From NCBI GenBank assembly GCA_963781105.1, contig CAWAED010000003.1, positions 248,001-312,000 on the forward strand: a stretch of DNA of 64,000 nucleotides. Reading direction: 5' to 3'. Each line of letters starts with the position of its first letter. Positions within the stretch are counted from its first letter, which is position 1. Under the pieces are notes generated by a model. That model saw only the letters and a program-made list of their open reading frames with translations. It was not told the origin of the DNA and did not search any database. This document shows, one piece after another, positions 9,005 to 17,932 of the stretch. Position numbers and translations under genes: made by a program. The stretch comes from Palsa-295 sp963781105. GTDB lineage: Bacteria; Acidobacteriota; Terriglobia; Acidiferrales; UBA7541.

Positions 9005-9317
9005 TTTCCCCTCCGGTTTTAGGTTCCAAATCGTCGCTGTGTCGCACGGGATACTGGAATCAATGTATGCGCGGCCTGGAGGGCGAGCAATCGCAATTCA
9101 TTCATTCGGTGTCGCTTCGTAAACTGTACGCGCGGACAGGTGGGCGTTCACCGAGCGAACGCGTCCGTTTCCGGGCGAGGCTTCCCGCGATCGAACACGA
9201 GCGTTTTTCCACGCTACTCTCTCGCTGGTTAAATGCAGAGTTTGTGAGATCTTATCGCCGTAGTTCTTGGCGCGGAAATTGCACCACTAAGTCCGGAATC
9301 ACCCGGAGGAGGGCGCG
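9005..9317. other. Divergent intergenic region, no gene seen
   Basis: 313 bases between the bactofilin and ADOP starts. It holds the two ribosome-binding sites (GGAGGGG toward the left, GGAGGAGGG at 9305-9313 toward the right) and presumably two promoters. I see no clear -35/-10 pair, hairpin or small reading frame. Confidence 0.5.
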
Positions 9318-11756
9318 ATGGGTTCGCTTTGGCAAGATGTCCGCTACGCGTTTCGAATGCTGTTGAAAGCTCCGGGTTTCTCGGCGATTGCATTCCTGAC
9401 GTTAGCCCTCGGCATCGGCGCCAATAGCACCATCTTCAGTTGGATCAATTCCACGCTGCTCAATCCGATTCCTGGGGCCGCGAATACCGGCAACATTCTC
9501 GCGTTCACGTCGGGCGGGAATTCGCGCGTGCCAGTCCCATTTTCCTACCCTGATTTCGTTGACCTGAGCAAGCGCACCACGAGCTTTTCCGCTCTTACTG
9601 GCTCTTCTATTTATCCGCTGAACCTCACCGGCAAGGCCAAGCCGGAACGCACGTGGGGCACGATAGCCGCCGCGAACTATTTTGAATTTCTCGGCGTGCA
9701 TCCTATTCTTGGCCGCGGGTTTCTGCCTTCGGAAGATGAAAAACCGGGCGGGGCGCCGGTGGTCGTAATCAGCCACCGGCTTTGGCAAATTCGCTACGGC
9801 GGCGAGTCGTCGGTAATCGGGCGCACGCTCCAAATTAACGATCATCCATACACCATTATCGGCGTAGCCCCTCCCGTGTTTCAGGGTACCCAGACCAGTC
9901 TGCGCAGTGAACTGTGGATTCCAATCGTGATGGCGCAGCAGATCATTTCGAGCCGCGATCGTCTGCACGAACGCAGCGACACTTGGGTAGACCTGCTGGG
10001 CCGCCTCAAACCGGGAGTCACTCCCGCCCAGGCACAAGCGGAAATGAATATTCGGATGAAAGAGCTCGTTGACCAGTATCCCAAAGACCATCAAGGCGAA
10101 AACGTCGTTACGGTCTATCCGTTGTGGCGCGCTCCTTTCGGCGCTAACGGCTACCTCTTCGTACTGCTTCCCATGTTGATGGCGATCGCTGGGGCGGTGC
10201 TGCTGCTGGCGTGCGCCAACGTCGCGAATCTTTTGCTGGTTCGTTCGGTGACGCGGCGGCGCGAAATTGCGATCCGCCTTTCGATCGGCGCGAGCCGCTG
10301 GCGTCTGGTTCGCCAACTTCTGATCGAAAGCTTGATCCTGGCGCTGGCGGGTGGCGCCATGGCGATGCTGATCACCATTTGGACTGCCGGAACATTCTCC
10401 CAGTTCGTTCCTCCCACAAATCTGCCGGTGAATCTGGATGTGCACGTGGACGGCATCGTCTTGATGACGACGATGTTAGTTGCCGTCCTCACGGGCATGG
10501 TTTTCGGAGTGCTCCCGGCCCTGCGCGCCTCGGACCTCGCGCCATCCGACGTGCTGAAGGAAGAGGGCGGTGCGGCGTCCGGCGGCGTTCGGAAGGCGCG
10601 GCTGGCCAGTGCGCTGGTGGTCGCGCAGATCGCCTTATCGCTTTTCTTGCTGGTCTGTGCCGGCCTCTTCATCAGGAGTTTTCGTGAGGCTCAGAAAGTG
10701 AATCCGGGCTTCAATCCGGAACATGTTTTCATCGCGTCAGTGAGTCTTTTTCCCGCGGGCTACAACTCCAACACCGGAATTGAATTTTATCGCCAACTTC
10801 TCGCGAAGCTCGAAGCACTGCCGGGCGTTGAGTCCGTGACGCTGTCGGACTGGGTTCCGCTGGGCTACACGTCCGGCGACACGACGGTGAATCCGGAAGG
10901 TTACGTTCCAAAGCCTCACGAATCCATGGACATTGCCGATGCCAACGTCGGCCCGAACTATTTGCGTATGATGGAAATTCCGCTTGTGGCTGGGCGTGAC
11001 ATCACCTGGGAAGACACCCCGACTTCGCAGCGCGTGGTAATCGTCAACGAGGCGTTCGCCCACCGTTACTGGCCGAATCAGGACGCACTCGGGAAACGCG
11101 TTCACGTGGATGGCGATTGGGCCACCATTGTGGGCGTGACGCGTACAGGCAGCTACTACTCGCTCCGCGACGGCGCGCTCCCGTTCATTTACGAGCCGAT
11201 CCTGCAGGATTATTCCAACGCGGCGACCGTGCAACTGCGCGTGACCGGCAATCCTCTCGCCTACGCAGCGGCGGTGGAAAAGGCCGTTCACGAGTTGAAT
11301 TCGAATATGCCGGTGTTCGAGGAGGCCACGTTGAAATCGCGCACGCAAACAGCGAGCATGGGCCAGCGCATTGCCGGCACATTTGTAGGCGCGTTTGGAC
11401 TCTTGGCGTTGATACTTGCGGCGGTGGGAATCTACGGCGTGATCGCCTACACCACTCGGCAACGCACTCGCGAGATCGGCATTCGCATGGCGTTGGGCGC
11501 GCAGTCCGCGGACGTGTTTCGCCTTGTGCTCGCGAACGGGCTCCGCCTGATTCTGACGGGCTTGGCGATTGGTCTCGCGCTTTCTCTCGTGCTCACGCGA
11601 TTTCTGCGCACACTTCTTTTTGGCGTGGGCGCCACCGACGCAATCACGTTTACCGCAGTCGCTCTGCTGCTTTCCGCGGTCGCCCTGTTGGCGTGTTACA
11701 TTCCCGCACGGAGGGCCATGCGCGTGGACCCCATGGTTGCGCTGCGTTACCAGTAG
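9318..11756 (+). CDS. ADOP-family ABC transporter permease (MacB/FtsX type), second copy
   Basis: An 812-residue permease that starts directly at the membrane-anchored segment (MGSLWQDVRYAFRMLLKAPGFSAIAFLTLALGIGAN), without the ~60-residue prefix domain of the copy at 3525. It then has MacB periplasmic core, FtsX helices (LLLACANVANLLLVRSVTRRREIAIRLSIGASRWRLVRQLL), and a second core plus FtsX domain ending CYIPARRAMRVDPMVALRYQ. A very strong ribosome-binding site precedes the ATG. No PadR gene and no ATPase adjoin it. The family is confidently recognised; substrate and ATPase partner are unknown. With the copy at 3.5 kb it shows lineage-specific expansion of this family. Confidence 0.92.
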   Translation: MGSLWQDVRYAFRMLLKAPGFSAIAFLTLALGIGANSTIFSWINSTLLNPIPGAANTGNILAFTSGGNSRVPVPFSYPDFVDLSKRTTSFSALTGSSIYPLNLTGKAKPERTWGTIAAANYFEFLGVHPILGRGFLPSEDEKPGGAPVVVISHRLWQIRYGGESSVIGRTLQINDHPYTIIGVAPPVFQGTQTSLRSELWIPIVMAQQIISSRDRLHERSDTWVDLLGRLKPGVTPAQAQAEMNIRMKELVDQYPKDHQGENVVTVYPLWRAPFGANGYLFVLLPMLMAIAGAVLLLACANVANLLLVRSVTRRREIAIRLSIGASRWRLVRQLLIESLILALAGGAMAMLITIWTAGTFSQFVPPTNLPVNLDVHVDGIVLMTTMLVAVLTGMVFGVLPALRASDLAPSDVLKEEGGAASGGVRKARLASALVVAQIALSLFLLVCAGLFIRSFREAQKVNPGFNPEHVFIASVSLFPAGYNSNTGIEFYRQLLAKLEALPGVESVTLSDWVPLGYTSGDTTVNPEGYVPKPHESMDIADANVGPNYLRMMEIPLVAGRDITWEDTPTSQRVVIVNEAFAHRYWPNQDALGKRVHVDGDWATIVGVTRTGSYYSLRDGALPFIYEPILQDYSNAATVQLRVTGNPLAYAAAVEKAVHELNSNMPVFEEATLKSRTQTASMGQRIAGTFVGAFGLLALILAAVGIYGVIAYTTRQRTREIGIRMALGAQSADVFRLVLANGLRLILTGLAIGLALSLVLTRFLRTLLFGVGATDAITFTAVALLLSAVALLACYIPARRAMRVDPMVALRYQ

Positions 11757-11822
11757 TTGTGGTCGCCGAGACGCACCAATAGGCAAGTAAGAAAAGCCCT
11801 GATTCAGAACGAGTCGGTCTAA

Positions 11823-12179
11823 CTAGTCGGCAGCGTCGTGGAGTTTGTGGACAACGACCGGAATCGGGTTGTACACATGCCAGAAATCGCCTTTCGCTTT
11901 ATCTCCGAATTCGACCGCTACCTTATTCTTGCCTTTGAACTGAGGCTTCACATAAACAACACGGCATTCGCGTTCTTCTTGAGTGAAGCTATTGACGAGA
12001 AGAACGGTTTGGCCGCTCTTCACTCGTGGCGTTAGGGCAAGCAACCCTCCGTGAGCGCTGATGGCATTCGTGGTGGTCACATCCCGAAAAGGACGATTGT
12101 CCGGTGTGCGTCCGTAAACATGAACTGGAATACTCAATGGCAGGCGCTTGCTACGACGTTGGTTCTGCAGGTTCTGCAT
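11823..12179 (-). CDS. PilZ-domain protein
   Basis: Start set at 12179 because GGGAGG lies six bases upstream; a longer frame to 12248 adds unlike residues and would cover the probable promoter. The 118-residue protein is a single PilZ domain: the arginine motif QRRSKR at residues 7-12, then the second motif NAISAHGG (about 38-45) in place of the usual D/NxSxxG, followed by beta strands. PilZ domains bind cyclic di-GMP and alter motility, secretion or polysaccharide synthesis through partners. The conserved motifs suggest binding is retained, which is inference. A 13-bp element 65 bp upstream is shared with the two SH3-type genes at 28.4 and 31.4 kb. Confidence 0.85.
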   Translation of the reverse strand: MQNLQNQRRSKRLPLSIPVHVYGRTPDNRPFRDVTTTNAISAHGGLLALTPRVKSGQTVLLVNSFTQEERECRVVYVKPQFKGKNKVAVEFGDKAKGDFWHVYNPIPVVVHKLHDAAD

Positions 12180-12243
12180 TGCGTGCCTCCCGCTGTGGGC
12201 TGTCCGCTGGGCACCCAATAAAATACCCCGGTCCGGCCTTTCA

Positions 12244-12265
12244 GGCAATAGTACTTCGAAACAGC
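12244..12265 (-). promoter_or_regulatory. Conserved upstream element, copy 1 (PilZ gene)
   Basis: Plus-strand GGCAATAGTACTT (minus strand AAGTACTATTGCC), extended by ..GAAACAGC, lies 65 bp upstream of the PilZ start. Across 22 positions it differs from the copy at 29697-29718 at only two. AGTACT inside it is palindromic. It could be a promoter core or an operator; I do not recognise it. Confidence 0.55.
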
Positions 12266-12513
12266 GAAAGCGGCGCTTCGCCTTCGATTGCCGAGCGAAA
12301 AGCGGGGGCAGGTTTCGTGCGAGTCTCTTTGCACTCTCTTCGCCTAGGATTTATTCTCGCGGCCCCGTGACTGCCGAGAAGAGAGGAACGAGAATGGAGA
12401 GCCTCATAGTCCGGTGGTTATCACGGCGCGAAAGCCCGCTTTGCCGCTGAGCATCAGTTCATATGCTTCAGTCGTGCGCTCCAGCAAAAACGTCTGCGCT
12501 AATCTTCTGTGCC

Positions 12514-12552
12514 GGTCCGAGGTCCGAGGTGTCGAGGTCCGAGGTCCGAGGT
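12514..12552. repeat. Tandem GGTCCGA heptamer repeat
   Basis: Four exact GGTCCGA units (12514, 12521, 12536, 12543) with one degenerate octamer GGTGTCGA in the middle, followed by a partial unit. It sits about 40 bases before the likely dehydrogenase start. Confidence 0.7.
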
Positions 12553-12591
12553 TGCGCAGCCGCTTGCGGCATGTTAGTTTCCGGCTCGACT

Positions 12592-13692
12592 ATGAGCGAA
12601 GCCTCTATTTCATCCACATCGCACATCAAGCGCATCGCCGTGATTCCCGGCGATGGTATCGGCAAAGAAGTGATCCCCGAAGCCGTGGAAGTGCTGAAAG
12701 CAGCTGCGGCCGCGGGCAACCGCGAAGTAGCGCTGACGGAGTTCGATTGGGGCGCGGAGCGCTATCTACGCGATGGCGTTACCCTACCGGCAGACGCGGT
12801 CGAAATGTTTCATCGCGATTTTGACGCAATCCTGCTCGGCGCCATGGGCGATCCGCGCGTCCCAACGAACGTCCACGCCGCCGACATCTTGCTCGGCTTG
12901 CGCGCCAAACTCGATTTATATGTGAACGCGCGCCCCTGCGTGCTTTTCGATAAACGCTTCACGCCGCTGAAAGATCGCACTGAGAAGGATGTGAACTTCA
13001 TCGTTTTCCGGGAAAACACCGAAGGCCTCTACGTCCAGATGGGCGGCAATTTCAAGAAGGGAACCGCGGACGAAATTGCCATCCAGGAAGATTTGAACAC
13101 ACGCAAAGGTGTGGAACGCATCATTCGCTACGCGTTTGATTTCGCTCGGCGGCGCGGCTTGAAGCGGGTATGCATGAGCGACAAGTCCAACGCGCTCACC
13201 TTCGGCCACGAACTCTGGCAGCGTGTCTTCAGGCAGGTGCGCGCCGAGTATCCCGAGATTGAATCGTCGCACCAATACATTGACAACCTCCTGATGCAAA
13301 TGGTCCGCGATCCCTCGCAGTTTCAGGTAATCGTCACCTCGAATCTCTTTGGCGATATCGCCAGCGACCTGGGCGCGCAATTGGCCGGCGGCTTGGGCCT
13401 CGCGCCATCGGGCAATATTCATCCGGGACAGGTATCGCTCTTTGAGCCGGTGCACGGCTCCGCTCCGAATATCGCCGGGAAGGGCATAGCGAATCCGCTC
13501 GGGTCAATCCTCACGGTGGGAATGATGTTCGAGTATTTCGGCTGGCAGCACGAAGCCGACGCAATTGAGCTTTCCGTTCGCGCCGCACTGAAAGACCGAA
13601 AGACGCCCGCCGAGCTCGGCGGCGCCCTCGGCACTCGCGAGGTCGGCGCCTGGGTAGCAAACTTGGTGGCGAAATCCGGAGTGGCGAGCTAA
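12592..13692 (+). CDS. Isocitrate/isopropylmalate dehydrogenase-family enzyme
   Basis: The family pattern is clear: IAVIPGDGIGKEV near the N-terminus, FRENTEGLYVQMGG (substrate loop), DKSNAL with the catalytic Lys, NLFGDIASDLGAQLAGGLGLAPSGN with the metal-binding aspartates, and EPVHGSAPNIAGKGIANP. Such enzymes oxidatively decarboxylate 2-hydroxy acids using NAD(P). The length (366 residues) fits 3-isopropylmalate dehydrogenase, but the RENTEGLY loop resembles homoisocitrate/isocitrate-type members, so leuB is not assigned. No leucine genes adjoin it. The start is uncertain: ATG at 12592 just before the conserved domain, with 12571 or 12463 possible; none has a strong ribosome-binding site. 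Confidence 0.88.
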   Translation: MSEASISSTSHIKRIAVIPGDGIGKEVIPEAVEVLKAAAAAGNREVALTEFDWGAERYLRDGVTLPADAVEMFHRDFDAILLGAMGDPRVPTNVHAADILLGLRAKLDLYVNARPCVLFDKRFTPLKDRTEKDVNFIVFRENTEGLYVQMGGNFKKGTADEIAIQEDLNTRKGVERIIRYAFDFARRRGLKRVCMSDKSNALTFGHELWQRVFRQVRAEYPEIESSHQYIDNLLMQMVRDPSQFQVIVTSNLFGDIASDLGAQLAGGLGLAPSGNIHPGQVSLFEPVHGSAPNIAGKGIANPLGSILTVGMMFEYFGWQHEADAIELSVRAALKDRKTPAELGGALGTREVGAWVANLVAKSGVAS

Positions 13693-13955
13693 GCGGCAGT
13701 AAGCCGAACGTCAGGAATCAGCGCAGAGCGCGCAAGCGCAGAGATAAGTACACCACGAACCGAACCTTCACCTCGAGTCCTACTTTAACTGCGAAAGTCC
13801 GCGCTCCGACTCAACTACACTGTCAAATTTTTGCGTATCTGCGGTCGCAACGGGACCTGAAGCATCGCATGAAGAACACATGATCGTCGGCGTTACCGTG
13901 GACTTCATTCAACCACCACCGCAGACGTCGGCGCAGCGACACTGCAACCGAAGCA

Positions 13956-14615
13956 TCAATTATTTTTGATCGCGGGACCGGCCTGCTCGATGCTGCCTTC
14001 CACCAAGTCGGTCTTGATCGTCACCTTTTGATTGGGGTCAAGTGATACATCCGTTTCGAACGGCTGGTATCCCGCCAGGCCGACCTTGATATGGTGCTTC
14101 CCGGGAGCGATCAGCATCGCGCGGCCGGCACCCTGAAATTGATTTGCCGTCCCGGCAAATTTGCCGTCCACGAATACGGCGGCACGCTCCGGCGTCACTT
14201 TCAGTTTCACCTGTGCGTTGGAAGCGGAAAAGACCGCTTTGGGATCTCTTTCCAGGGTGATCGTGAGAATGGTTTTCTTCCCCGGCTCGGTCACGATTTT
14301 CTGGTCGGAGTCGAGATAGCCTGTCTGCCGTGCCGATATTGCATGCTCCCCTGGCAGGAGCAACACTTTCTTGTTGCCCTTCAATTCGCTCACGTAACCA
14401 ACGTACTGCCCGTCCACCCACACTCCGGCGGTCTTTTCAGCCTTCGTCTTGCCTACGAATTCGACCTGGCCCATCACCTGATTGGTTGGGGGCGCACTTT
14501 GTTGGTCCTGAGCGGCAGCTGCTGCCGAAAACAGGCTCAGCGCCAGCATCGCTGCGGCTCCCAGGACGCCCGCGAAAAATCGGTCCGTCCTGCTCCCACA
14601 TAAGTTGCTGAACAT
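13956..14615 (-). CDS. Secreted protein with two PEGA-like domains
   Basis: A 219-residue protein with a signal peptide (FFAGVLGAAAMLALSLFSAAAAAQD). Two copies of a PEGA-type beta-sandwich follow: VWVDGQYVGYVSELKG...LLLPGEHAISARQTGY (about 65-105) and VFVDGKFAGTANQFQG...MLIAPGKHHIKVGLAGY (about 147-190). PEGA domains occur in surface and periplasmic proteins and probably mediate carbohydrate or protein contacts. A GGGAGG site lies before the ATG. It is a lone gene; about 260 bases on each side hold nothing recognisable. Periplasmic or surface location is inferred. Confidence 0.85.
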   Translation of the reverse strand: MFSNLCGSRTDRFFAGVLGAAAMLALSLFSAAAAAQDQQSAPPTNQVMGQVEFVGKTKAEKTAGVWVDGQYVGYVSELKGNKKVLLLPGEHAISARQTGYLDSDQKIVTEPGKKTILTITLERDPKAVFSASNAQVKLKVTPERAAVFVDGKFAGTANQFQGAGRAMLIAPGKHHIKVGLAGYQPFETDVSLDPNQKVTIKTDLVEGSIEQAGPAIKNN

Positions 14616-14872
14616 TCTCGCTCTCCCTCCGAAATTGCGGTGGAATTGTTCCGCAATTCAATACTGGGCTGGGGCCACCTTCATTTTAGACTCGTTCGCG
14701 CACACCAGATGTGCAATTTTCTGCAAAGTGAGGAATTTATTTCGAAAAACTAGAGGATTTACTTTATGTCCGACTGCGAATTAGGAGTTCAATCCGATTC
14801 AACGGCCTCTTGAATTGTCGGCGCGCCAGCCGCTGCGAACTTGAACTATTTCTGCAAACATTCGTACTCGCG

Positions 14873-16042
14873 CTACAGCTCCCGTAGCGCCAACGCCACC
14901 GGGCGCCGCGCCGCGCGAATCGCCGGCGGCACACCGCCTACGACGCCCATCAGCAGCGCGAAGAGAATCCCAGCCGCCAACAAGATCGGCGTGATCTGAA
15001 ACGCGAACGCCACGTGCGAGAACGTCTGCATATTCATCGTGCCGGTCGTGTACCCATTGAGCTTCAAGACCGAGACGCATCCGATCACTCCGCCGATGAA
15101 CGCGATCACCAGCGCTTCGAAGACAAAAGAAAGCACGATGCTGAATTGAGAAAAGCCGATAGCCCGCATCGTGCCGATTTCGCGCGAACGCTCGGAGATC
15201 ATCGCGTACATCGTATTGAGCGCCCCAATCACAGCGCCCACGCCCATAATCAAAACGACCAAGCCTCCCAGCACCGAGATCAACGTCGTCAGCACCTGCG
15301 ATTGCCGCGCGTAATATTCCACTTCATGATCCACTTGAACTGTGAGCTTGGGGTCGGCCGTCACGGCATCCTTGAACTGCTGGAACGCGGCGGGCGAAGT
15401 GAGATGCACCGTGACGGACTGATAGAGATTCTCTGGCCGCTTATACACCTGATTCAGCACGCGGCTATCGGCCCAGACCTCGGAGTCGAATGAACTTCCG
15501 CCCGCGTCAAACACGCCGACGACTTTCCAGATTTGCCCGCCGAAGGGAATCGTCTGGCCAAGTTCCAAGCCTTCATAGGTCGAAGTCACGTTCTTGCCGA
15601 TCACCAGTTCGGCGAGTCCCGGCTCGAAGAAGCGGCCTTCAGCAATTTTGATGTTCGGGCGCACTTTCAGCACAATCGGCGAGACGCCGCGAATCTGCAC
15701 GTTGGCGTTCGTGCCGGTTGCTTTCAGGTTGAAGCCCGCGATCAAGACGGCTTCGGGACTGACGAGGGGCTTGCCGTTATCGTGCGCCACGCCGGGCTCG
15801 TCTTCAATCGCTTGCACCTGATCGAGAGCTACCGAACCGTCCAGCTCCGCGGAAGATCCCGCTCTGCGGATCAATACATTATCAGGCGAGCCGGAGTTAA
15901 CCAGCGTGGCTCGAAACCCGTGCGCCAGCGCCAACATCGCGACAAACACGCCGACCGTCCCGGCGATACCCAGCACAGCCGCGACCGCCGTGAGCCATCG
16001 AACCTTCATGCTGCGCAGGTTGTAAACGATAGGAACCGCCAT
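14873..16042 (-). CDS. MacB-type ABC transporter permease (second permease of operon)
   Basis: A 389-residue permease: one N-terminal membrane helix (WLTAVAAVLGIAGTVGVFVAMLALAHGF), a periplasmic MacB-like core (to about residue 260), and the C-terminal FtsX domain with three helices and the signature MYAMISERSREIGTMRAIGFSQFSIVLSFVFEALVIAFIGG. It starts three bases after the preceding permease stops, as the last gene of the HlyD-ATPase-permease-permease operon. The two permeases probably pair as a heterodimer, instead of one MacB homodimer. Substrate unknown. Confidence 0.92.
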   Translation of the reverse strand: MAVPIVYNLRSMKVRWLTAVAAVLGIAGTVGVFVAMLALAHGFRATLVNSGSPDNVLIRRAGSSAELDGSVALDQVQAIEDEPGVAHDNGKPLVSPEAVLIAGFNLKATGTNANVQIRGVSPIVLKVRPNIKIAEGRFFEPGLAELVIGKNVTSTYEGLELGQTIPFGGQIWKVVGVFDAGGSSFDSEVWADSRVLNQVYKRPENLYQSVTVHLTSPAAFQQFKDAVTADPKLTVQVDHEVEYYARQSQVLTTLISVLGGLVVLIMGVGAVIGALNTMYAMISERSREIGTMRAIGFSQFSIVLSFVFEALVIAFIGGVIGCVSVLKLNGYTTGTMNMQTFSHVAFAFQITPILLAAGILFALLMGVVGGVPPAIRAARRPVALALREL

Positions 16043-16045
16043 GGC

Positions 16046-17185
16046 CTAAGCCCTCCGCAGCGCATCCACCACGCGCAGCCGCATCGCATTCGTCGCCGGA
16101 ATAATCCCCGCCATCATGCCAATCGCAATCGCCGCGGCAATCCCCAGCAACATCGCCGAGATCGGCAGAATGAAGCTGTACAGAACGCCGCCCGTGGGAT
16201 CGCCGCCAAGCGTCATTAATTTCGCCAGAATAATCCCGAGGATTCCTCCGATCAGCGCAATCGTCAGCGATTCCGCCAGCACGATGAACAATACGAAGCG
16301 ATCGGAAAAGCCGACGGCCTTCATCACGGCCAGCTCGCCCATCCGCTCGCGCACGGACAACGCCATGGTGTTGCCCGTCACGAGCAACAGTGTGAAAAAC
16401 ACCACGCCGCCGATTGCCATAATCAAAAACTCAATGTTTCCGGCCTGTTTCACCCACGATGCCGTCATCTCGGCGAGCGTCTCGCTCTTCGTTTCAAACG
16501 GGGAATTGGCAAACTGATCGTCAATGGTCTTGATGATGCGCGGCGCATCATCTGCCGAATCAAGCTTCACGGTGTACCAGCCGATCTGTCCCTTGCCGAA
16601 AGTGCGACGCTCGTCGAGATATTTTTCGTGCAGCCAGAATTGGGTCAGGTCCACGCCGTCCTTCGGATTGTTGTAGATGCCGTCAATGTTGAACTCCCAC
16701 GTGCCGCCGTAGATCGGCGCCTTCAGCGGCACGCGGTCGCCGACTTTCCAACCGAAGCGTTTCGCGGTCCGCGCACCCACAATTGCTCCCTCGCGGTCGG
16801 CCAGGAATTTCTGCCACTCGTCGTCCGTAACGGCCAGCTCGGGATAAACCTGCCGTTGCGTGTCAGGGTCGATGGCGAAGCTCGGGAAAAAATTCTTCGG
16901 ATCCTGATAAATGCCGCCAAACCAAGTCTGCGGTGTGACGTACTTCACCCCAGGAATGCGCTGAATCTGAGCCTCATACGAAATTGGCAGCGGCTGGATG
17001 ATCGAAACCTTGTTGATCACCATCAGCCGGTCCACCCCGATCACGCCCAGGTCCCCGCTGAATGCACCGTGTATGATCGCCAGGAACCCAAACAGAAATA
17101 CCGCGACCGCGAACGACCCAATGGTCAGCGTGGTCCGTAGCTTCTTGCGTGAGAGGTTGGCGAATATAAGTGGAAGGTATTTCAT
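16046..17185 (-). CDS. MacB-type ABC transporter permease (first permease of operon)
   Basis: A 379-residue permease with the same plan: N-terminal helix (TTLTIGSFAVAVFLFGFLAIIHGAF), periplasmic core with VKYVTPQTWFGGIY and GDRVPLKAPIYGGTWEFNIDGIY, then the FtsX domain with LSVRERMGELAVMKAVGFSDRFVLFIVLAESLTIALIGG and a C-terminal MRLRVVDALRRA. The ATG overlaps the ATPase stop (ATGA at 17182-17185). The two permeases are clearly diverged paralogs, which supports a heterodimeric membrane unit. Confidence 0.92.
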   Translation of the reverse strand: MKYLPLIFANLSRKKLRTTLTIGSFAVAVFLFGFLAIIHGAFSGDLGVIGVDRLMVINKVSIIQPLPISYEAQIQRIPGVKYVTPQTWFGGIYQDPKNFFPSFAIDPDTQRQVYPELAVTDDEWQKFLADREGAIVGARTAKRFGWKVGDRVPLKAPIYGGTWEFNIDGIYNNPKDGVDLTQFWLHEKYLDERRTFGKGQIGWYTVKLDSADDAPRIIKTIDDQFANSPFETKSETLAEMTASWVKQAGNIEFLIMAIGGVVFFTLLLVTGNTMALSVRERMGELAVMKAVGFSDRFVLFIVLAESLTIALIGGILGIILAKLMTLGGDPTGGVLYSFILPISAMLLGIAAAIAIGMMAGIIPATNAMRLRVVDALRRA

Positions 17186-17907
17186 GCCACGCTCCCGGCG
17201 TGCGCCGCTTCCACCAGCACGCCTTTGTTCAAGTGCAACGTTGCTTCCGCACGCTCCGCCGCCATGGGATCGTGCGTCACCATCAAGATCGTCTTATTGT
17301 GTTCCTTGCAGAACCGCTGCAATAGTTCAAGTATTTCATCAGCACTCTTGCGGTCCAGGTCGCCAGTAGGCTCGTCGCAGAGCAGGAACGTCGGATCAGC
17401 CACGATGGCACGAGCAATCGCGACGCGCTGCTCTTGTCCTCCGGAAAGCTGGCGAGGGTAGTGGTTCATCCGATCGGCCAGGCCTACGACGGCTAAAGCC
17501 GTCTCGACATGCTTGCGTCGGTCGGACTTCGAGAGCTTCGTTAACAATAGCGGCAACTCCACGTTCTGAAACGCGGTGAGCACCGGGATCAAGTTATACA
17601 TTTGAAAAATGAATCCCACGTGCCGCGCCCGCCATTCCGTCAGTCTGCCGCCGGACATGTTGGTGATCTCGTCGCCCGCGACGGTGATGCTGCCGTGCGT
17701 CGGCACATCCAGACCGCCCAATAGATTGAGCAGCGTGGTCTTGCCGGAACCGCTCGGCCCCATGAAAGCGACGAATTCGCCTTTGTCCACGTCGAGGTTC
17801 AAGCCTTGCAGGACGTGTATTTCCTCGCCGGCGCGCTTGTATGTCTTTTCCACGCCGCGAATTTGTATCAGGCTGCCGTCTTTGCCGGTTGCGTCCACAC
17901 GAACCAT
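17182..17907 (-). CDS. ABC transporter ATP-binding protein (LolD/MacB type)
   Basis: A 241-residue nucleotide-binding subunit with a complete set of motifs: Walker A GPSGSGKTT (about 50-58), Q-loop FQMYNLIPVLT, signature LSGGQEQRVAIARAI (about 154-168), Walker B FLLCDEPTGDLD (about 175-185), and the H-loop MVTHD. The GDLD and LSGGQ context places it in the lipoprotein-release/macrolide-export branch (LolD, FtsE, MacB). It should energise the two downstream permeases and, with the upstream HlyD adaptor, form a tripartite export system. An outer-membrane partner gene is not adjacent. Confidence 0.95.
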   Translation of the reverse strand: MVRVDATGKDGSLIQIRGVEKTYKRAGEEIHVLQGLNLDVDKGEFVAFMGPSGSGKTTLLNLLGGLDVPTHGSITVAGDEITNMSGGRLTEWRARHVGFIFQMYNLIPVLTAFQNVELPLLLTKLSKSDRRKHVETALAVVGLADRMNHYPRQLSGGQEQRVAIARAIVADPTFLLCDEPTGDLDRKSADEILELLQRFCKEHNKTILMVTHDPMAAERAEATLHLNKGVLVEAAHAGSVA

Positions 17908-17932
17908 GTCACTCTCCTGTTACTCGTTCGGG

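Larger units (their letters stand above)
12180..12591. other. Divergent intergenic region with regulatory element and tandem repeat
   Basis: About 410 bases between the PilZ gene and the dehydrogenase gene. It holds the upstream element at 12244-12265 and the heptamer repeat at 12514-12549. I see no other gene in it; a frame open to 12463 ahead of the dehydrogenase would translate the repeat and is less likely to be used. Confidence 0.5.

Noticed and set aside
12244..12265. Sigma-54 (-24/-12) promoter as explanation of the shared element
   Set aside because: TTGCC resembles the -12 part, but no GG dinucleotide lies ten bases upstream of GC in any copy.
14640..14660. Fourth copy of the shared upstream element before the PEGA gene (CAATTCAATACTGG)
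   Set aside because: Only scattered similarity without the AGTACT core; not better than chance.
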